Assembly (NCBI GenBank): GCA_022495005.1
Contig: JAGYXB010000514.1
Span: 124,001-188,000, forward strand
DNA from: Rhyacophila brunnea
Lineage: Eukaryota > Arthropoda > Insecta > Trichoptera > Rhyacophilidae
Length of the DNA stretch: 64,000 nucleotides
Reading direction: 5' to 3'
Shown here: positions 58,225-64,000 of the stretch, piece by piece
Layout of the letters: every line of letters starts with the position of its first letter
Position numbering within the stretch: position 1 is the stretch's first letter
The notes under the pieces: model-generated
Database searches by the model: none
Told to the model about the DNA's origin: nothing
The model's input: the letters and a program-made list of their open reading frames with translations, nothing else
Made by a program: the position numbers and the translations under genes

Positions 58225-58670
58225 CATTTTGGGCAGTGTTGACCTGTGTGTCCCTGATAACTATCTTAAAAATAGAGAGTACCAGTTGCTTATTCTCCCA
58301 AGGTGCAGAACCAACCTGCCACTGTAAATGCCAATTAGGAGGGCGATAACTATGTTCAACCAAATTGCTATGGGTGTTGATATAGTCCACCTGCGTGAGG
58401 TGAGTTAGGTGGATTCTATTATATAAATCTCCTTCTGGATCTCCTTAGCAAACTCGGTGTACTTTTTTGAACTTCTATATATGTATAATTGCATTTTAAC
58501 TGCTTTTGTATGTTTATTACGTTCTCTTTTTATATTTTAATTTTTATCGTTTTCATTACTTTTTTTATTTATAATAAGTAATATTTCATGTAATGTTGTG
58601 AACGTCTTAAATTTATAATTTGTAATGTCAATAATATGTTAAAAAATAAATTGAAATTGAATTGAAATAC
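58225..58670 (+). mobile_element. Possible retroposon with TTGAAA-type tail
   Basis: A less AT-rich block (TGCCACTGTAAATGCCAATT and TCCACCTGCGTGAGGTGAGT) is followed by a T-rich 3' UTR-like stretch and a terminal AAATTGAAATTGAATTGAAA tail, as at the 3' ends of some insect LINEs. No ORF is recognisable. Confidence 0.3.
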
Positions 58671-59133
58671 ATAATAATCTTATGTTAGTAGTAGGTATAA
58701 TAATTAAAAATGATATACGTACTACTGATTAATAAATAATTACAAGATAAAAATAACTTTTTATATACCACGTTCATAAATTCTCTGTTGAATCATGTAA
58801 ACTTGACAATTCTATGTATTAATAAAAACTTTTTTTTGTATTTGATAGAAATACTGAATAAATATAGAATACTGAAATGTCATTTTGACATTTCATATTT
58901 ATTTCCATAGAAACGCACGTATATATTAATAATTTAGTTGCTAGGACCCCCTTAGCAACCAACAATAATAAGTTTCCATACAAAACAGAATTAACTGAAA
59001 ATGAATTCAATTCTGCTTAAAAATGGCTAAAAGTATTAAACGAATGCATTGTTGTCGTGTTCTGATATATTCTAAAAGTTTGAAATGTCTAGCTAGTTGG
59101 GAAGTTGGTTAAAATCTTCAATCGTCCAATCTT

Positions 59134-59195
59134 GGACAAACAAGAAAAAATTTATACTGGACACACAAGACAAAATCTGTACCGGAAAAACAAGA
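59134..59195 (+). repeat. Tandem ~26-bp repeat, about 2.5 units
   Basis: GGACAAACAAGAAAAAATTT, GGACACACAAGACAAAATCT and GGAAAAACAAGA follow one another with point changes. Confidence 0.6.
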
Positions 59196-61607
59196 ATACG
59201 AGCTAATAAAAACGTGGTAATAAAAAGGTGTGTGATTTGAATTAATTTAATATATTATTGGAATGGAAAGTTGTTTTATATCCGTAGGAAATAATTAACT
59301 TTTGGGATACTATCTTTGACAAAAATTGTATGAATTATTCAAATGTGATGATGTACATAAACAGTGACTTTTTCTGTTAGGTCATTATTTTACGTTGTAT
59401 TATTAAATTTAGCACCTTACTTATATACCAACTATATACTATAACGAATTATTTATTTTATATATGAGGCAAACGTTTTGTGAGTATTGAAATATTTATT
59501 AGAGGGATAGGTATTCAGTCCCACCAATATCACACCTATATCAGCGGCGCTGTCAAGGTGCCGCTACATTTTTTATAAGGAAAATAAATACAACGATAGT
59601 ATGTAATATTCGAGAAGGGCAATTGGCTCACGTTGACGTTATTTGTCACGGAAAAAAGCGTCAGAACTTCCTGTGGTACATAATAAAGAAGACATAGATA
59701 CAAGGGAAAAGTTACATAAGATATTTCGACCCTATATAACTTTTCAGCTATATTTAAATACATAGTTTGTCAAAAAACAACGACAATATTTTATACAACA
59801 AAAAAGGAGTAAACATAAACATTAATAATACAGTACTAACATATGTAAGAAACTATATACACTTACTTATATATTTCGTGATTCTTTTATGATTGACGTG
59901 CAGACCTAAAAACTTATCTGAAGAATGGGATGGGGGAGCCACTGTTACAAACTACCCAATCAAGACTCGTAACTGGACCAAATCTAAATTCGAATGAAAT
60001 TTTCGAAATGGCGTCTTATGGTAGTGCGTAGTTCCATTTTTTTGGCCATTCTACAGATAAGCTTGTAGGTCGGTATATTTAGATACACGCATCACTTTAT
60101 TTACGTAGTATATAATATGCTGACGTAGCTAAATATGTTTAGATTATTAATTATTATAAGTCTTAGAAAACATTTACTACATAGTACATACTATGAAATA
60201 AGCCTACATACTTATTAATATAATATGTCGAAACAACTATAAAACCTTTTTTGATAGTTGTATTAAAATTAAAATTTGACATTTGATTAAATATCAAAAA
60301 AACTTATTTATTGATTTTAATATAGTTAAGTACTTTATTCATATTCTCAGGGAACACAGAATTAATGGGAACTGAAATACCTAATGGTTGTGGATTAACA
60401 GGCAACCGATCTCGATAAACTTAAACACACATCGAGAATACGTCATTCTAAGCTTGTCCTTCGTTATGACAACTGCTCTCGGTGTCAATATTGGTGTATT
60501 TGAAGGTTGGAACACAAACTATTGCACGTCTATAGTGTGTATTTCATTTTCGTAGTATACTCACACAATCGAAACCCTGATCTAAATCTAGTGAATTGGG
60601 GTAAATAAAGTCTATCTGAATTCTATTTATTAATCTGTTCTGTGCATATTATACTGATTTACTGAAGTATTTAGTTCTATCAATAATTTTTATTCTCAAA
60701 CGAATGTAGACCAAATGATGTTTCACATTAGTACAGGAAATATAAATAAATGTATTTTCCATATTATTTATGGTAGGTAACTATTTTATTTTTCAATCGA
60801 TGTATTATATAAGGTAATGTTTTCTTTACATGCAATGCACTATTGTGTCGAGATATTGGAAAATTGTTTATCTAATTGATTGCATAGCGTTCCGTATGTA
60901 CGAGTATAATCAAATAAATGAAACACAATGCGAGGTTGATATCAAACAAGCATAATTATATATCATAATAAGTGCAAATTACCTAGTTGTTACGTACATT
61001 ATTACACTTATTGTATTTTCACATTGTTAAAGCATATAACGTAACTGTTAAAGTGCCTACATTCCTAATAATTGATTGTTGTTGTAATATTATACTATCA
61101 ATATATTATTATATAATATAATGTATCTATATGCCAGGGGTAAGCTATGATATGTACATCGTAGAGACAAATTTTTGGTATCTTTTGATAATAATTGGTG
61201 ACCGGTACTATTTGAAGTTATATTTTTTGATTTATTTTACTTTTCTATAATATTCATCAACTTTAAATCTAAGTAAATTTGTTGGAGATATTCTATTGAA
61301 CTAGAGATTGATAGCACAGATTCTTATATTCAGCCACCATTTTTTTTTTATATCATTCGACCAACTTTAAATGTCGTTACTTTAATATTTTAATGAGTTT
61401 TATCCCATTTTATATCGCAATTCAGATTTTCCAATTATGTATGCTAACAAGAAATATTCAATAAGTAGACGTAAATATAATTGACGATTTATAGCGATAT
61501 TTATTTCCAATTGACGGATTATAAAAATACTTTGTAATTTTTGGCCTTATTAATTATTATGTTGTTGTGTGTGAAGACTAAAATTGTTTATAATATGTTT
61601 TCCTAAA
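59196..61607. other. AT-rich region, nothing seen
   Basis: Only short AT-driven frames. Confidence 0.4.
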
Positions 61608-61762
61608 GCGCCGGCTAGACGCTCATGCTTTACGACAAGCTTACCTGCGCAAACCGGTTTGTATCGGGAAGCCTGTGAGTATGGACGGGAAAACTGAAGC
61701 TTCCACAAACTGAAAAGCGCTCTAAATACCACGCAGGGAAGTCACTGCCATCTAGCCGGCGC
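61608..61762. mobile_element. Short MITE with 12-bp perfect ends
   Basis: GCGCCGGCTAGA (61608-61619) and TCTAGCCGGCGC (61751-61762) are exact inverted repeats around a GC-richer 155-bp unit. The minus frame 61550-61732 overlaps it and is not a gene. Confidence 0.6.
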
Positions 61763-63452
61763 ATACGCTCTATTTTTGATGTGTATTCTTTATAGTTTAA
61801 AAATCTGTCTGTAACTTAGAGCTGAAAATGTGGAAGTCACATTTTTATTGTTTTTGAGTTAAGTATACCGATTTAAATGTGTATTTACGTTCTATTAATG
61901 CTGAAAATTTGGGAGTCCAATATCACATGGTTTTCAAAATATTTATTTCTAAATGACGGCAGTCCAATTAAAATTTAGAACTGAAAGAGTGGATGTCCTA
62001 ATTAAGTAATTTTTGCTTTAATCTATAGCAAAATGATTAATTGTATTTATTCATAATATATATTTTTAATATACATTATAAAGTGCGGAAATTCAACATT
62101 AGCAAAATAATCTAGGATATCTGAAAAGTTTAATTTGTAGAAACATTTGACTGAAAAGACTTAAAACTGCTCTCCTGCAAAATATTGAATATGTGACTTC
62201 TAGACTTTTAGTTCTAAGGTACAGATTAATACTTTTAATGTTTTTAGTTTTTTTAATGCCTAAAATATTAAGAAAAACTAAAGATATTGCTCTATTTTGA
62301 AAAATATATGAATATGCTGAGATGTGAATTTGGCATCCCTGGCCTAAAAGCTACAAAGCTACGGGGAAAACCGAACCCAAAGTTACCTATAAAAATAGAA
62401 ACGACATAAAATGGAGGGAAAGTGCCGCTGGAAGCACTAAAAAAAGTAAGTGAAAGTAAATCGACCCATTCATTTTTTTATACTTTTCTTGCGGCCGGTT
62501 TGTGTAATTTATTTTTTTCGTGTACTACCTCCTGCCTGCTCGGTGACGTCGTGGAAAAACTGAGATATCGATTCCTCCACAATTCGATCCATTCGCATAA
62601 TTTATGCGTTTAGAAGACTAACGATTTTATTTGTACGGGATTCGTACCATCACTAATCGAAAGGAAACCCCATTTTGCCAATGCATGAAAGAATGTTTTT
62701 TTCCTACGTCGGATATTTTATATGCCTTCATAAATTCGACCCTTATATTGAAAAAAGCTCCTCATATTTTTACCTCTGTTAAGATTTAATTCTTGGCTCC
62801 ATTTACGTTTAGTAGGAAATGCTTTTTTTACCCTCATTGTTTGGTTTCGTAAAATGTTATACGCTACCTAAATATTTTTATGAGTATTATAAATTCAAAC
62901 ATCAAAACAAACAAAAGCGAATATTTTCGGTCTTAATTAGCATTAAACTAATTTGCAAAAGAAGGCTCGTTCAATATTGGGACAAAGCGGACGTCAAGTT
63001 ATTTTGTTAACATTTTTAATTTATCCACAGCTGAATAAAAATCTCATTATGTATATTTCTCAAGGCGGATTATGGTTAAGTATCTACTTTCATTGATAAA
63101 ATATTTATTTTTTATAATTACATTTTTTTCGTATTTTCGTAAATAAGTATTTATGTTGGTACAGATATCAGAATTCTTATTCTTGACGTGAAGCTTTACC
63201 AGAATTATAATGTTTTAATAGTTATGCACATTTTATTTTTGTTAATTGTACGATACTTAAATTATGTAGGTATTCTATGTGTATGTTTATAGCTGTTTAG
63301 AGCTTTGACCATGTCTTTTAAAGAATTTAAAATATAACTGATCATGAGGAAATATTTAGTCCACAAAACAAATGTAAACATAAATAACTCTATAATAATA
63401 TATAATTATTGAATTAAAAATAAATGTTTCAAAACCTATATCTATATCTATC
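61763..63452. other. AT-rich region with one less AT-rich patch
   Basis: Around 62370-62600 the sequence is CpG-richer and includes a consensus-like splice donor AAAAAAA|GTAAGT on the plus strand (62446), but no protein or matching acceptor can be defended. Confidence 0.3.
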
Positions 63453-63652
63453 TGACCAAGTCCGATACTAATAAGATCAAATCAGATTTTGTTTTTACGA
63501 GAAATGGATGTCAGCCACTTGCTCAACCTATTAGGTCCATACTCTGACTCATACGCAAAATAAAAACAAAACTATCAACTAGTCACTCAGGATTCGAAGC
63601 TGGGACCCACAAGGCTATAGGCCGACGCTTAAGCCACGCGGCGATCGTGGGT
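63453..63652 (-). mobile_element. SINE-A copy with complete tRNA-like head
   Basis: On the minus strand: CACCCACGATCGCCGCGTGG, CTTAAGCGTCGGCCTATAGC (A-box region), B box AGCTTCGAATCCTG, then the body with AATAGGTTGAGCAAGTGGCT and the tail. The CCTCCAC...GTGGAGG stem in the body is deleted in this copy. Confidence 0.8.
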
Positions 63653-64000
63653 GTTTTCAAAACTATTACAATATACTTATACCACGTCAACTTCAATTCA
63701 ATTAATATACTATTGTTTTAAATTATATTTAACTTGTTAAACAGCTATATATACCTACTGAATATTATAGTAATAAAATGAATAATTCATAAAATATGAA
63801 ATTGTATAAATAATAATTGCATGGGTTATTGATAACGGCACTCACCACAGATGATAATTATATAAGTTCAATTCGAACTCGGTAAAAAAATATTTTGAAA
63901 ATTTTAATGTTATTACATTGTAGAATGTTTCAGAGGTTTTCAAAATGATGGCTTTAATATTAGATACTGCTGAAATATGTATGAGTATGAGTAACTTTAT

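Noticed and set aside
1..64000. CRISPR arrays, operons, ribosome binding sites or prophage
   Set aside because: Spliced exons, SINEs and hAT elements show an animal genome; no evenly spaced repeat array was seen.

Overview
This is an AT-rich eukaryotic window with long introns, GT-AG splice junctions and many DNA transposons and SINEs. It is almost certainly from an insect. The evidence is an insect-type Ddr receptor, CCTAA/TTAGG-like arrays, RTE- and Jockey-like LINE ends, hAT MITEs and tRNA-derived SINEs. Lepidoptera or Hemiptera fit best, but the sequence alone does not settle which.

The one host gene I can support is on the minus strand: a discoidin domain receptor tyrosine kinase (Ddr). 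Four exons join in frame and encode the N-terminal 192 residues. Exon A (41507-41690) carries 90 bases of 5' UTR, the start codon at 41600 and a signal peptide. Exons B (16131-16233), C (10360-10591) and D (5364-5511) encode a complete discoidin domain with all four conserved cysteines. The discoidin-like domain, transmembrane segment and kinase domain must lie beyond base 1. Exon A has a clear splice acceptor, so at least one non-coding exon lies above 41.7 kb. A GC-rich patch at 49.56-49.93 kb is the best promoter candidate. Introns are about 25.3, 5.5 and 4.8 kb.

The rest is transposon debris. It includes: (1) a hAT MITE family (CAGTGGCGAAGGG ends) in eight places, five with recognisable 8-bp target duplications; (2) a second hAT MITE family at 3.4, 22.3 and 50.1 kb; (3) two hAT elements that keep the C-terminal transposase block (16.3 and 29.2 kb); (4) PIF/Harbinger-like and mariner-like MITEs and several unclassified long inverted-repeat elements; (5) two SINE families; (6) 3' ends of several LINEs. 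Some are nested, for example a hAT copy inside a SINE at 16.3 kb.

The less ordinary items are: a composite locus with a tRNA-Leu-like start, a 5S rRNA core and a tRNA-Leu-like end (28862-29053); two diverged copies of an unidentified ~340 bp sequence, one with an open 63-codon membrane-peptide ORF (47.9 and 55.6 kb); TTAGG-like arrays in the loop of a hairpin element (24.2 and 25.1 kb); a CRE plus TATA arrangement at 40.35-40.41 kb; two upstream ORFs before the Ddr start; and loss of several collagen-contact residues in the Ddr discoidin domain. I found no CRISPR array, operon or other prokaryotic system.
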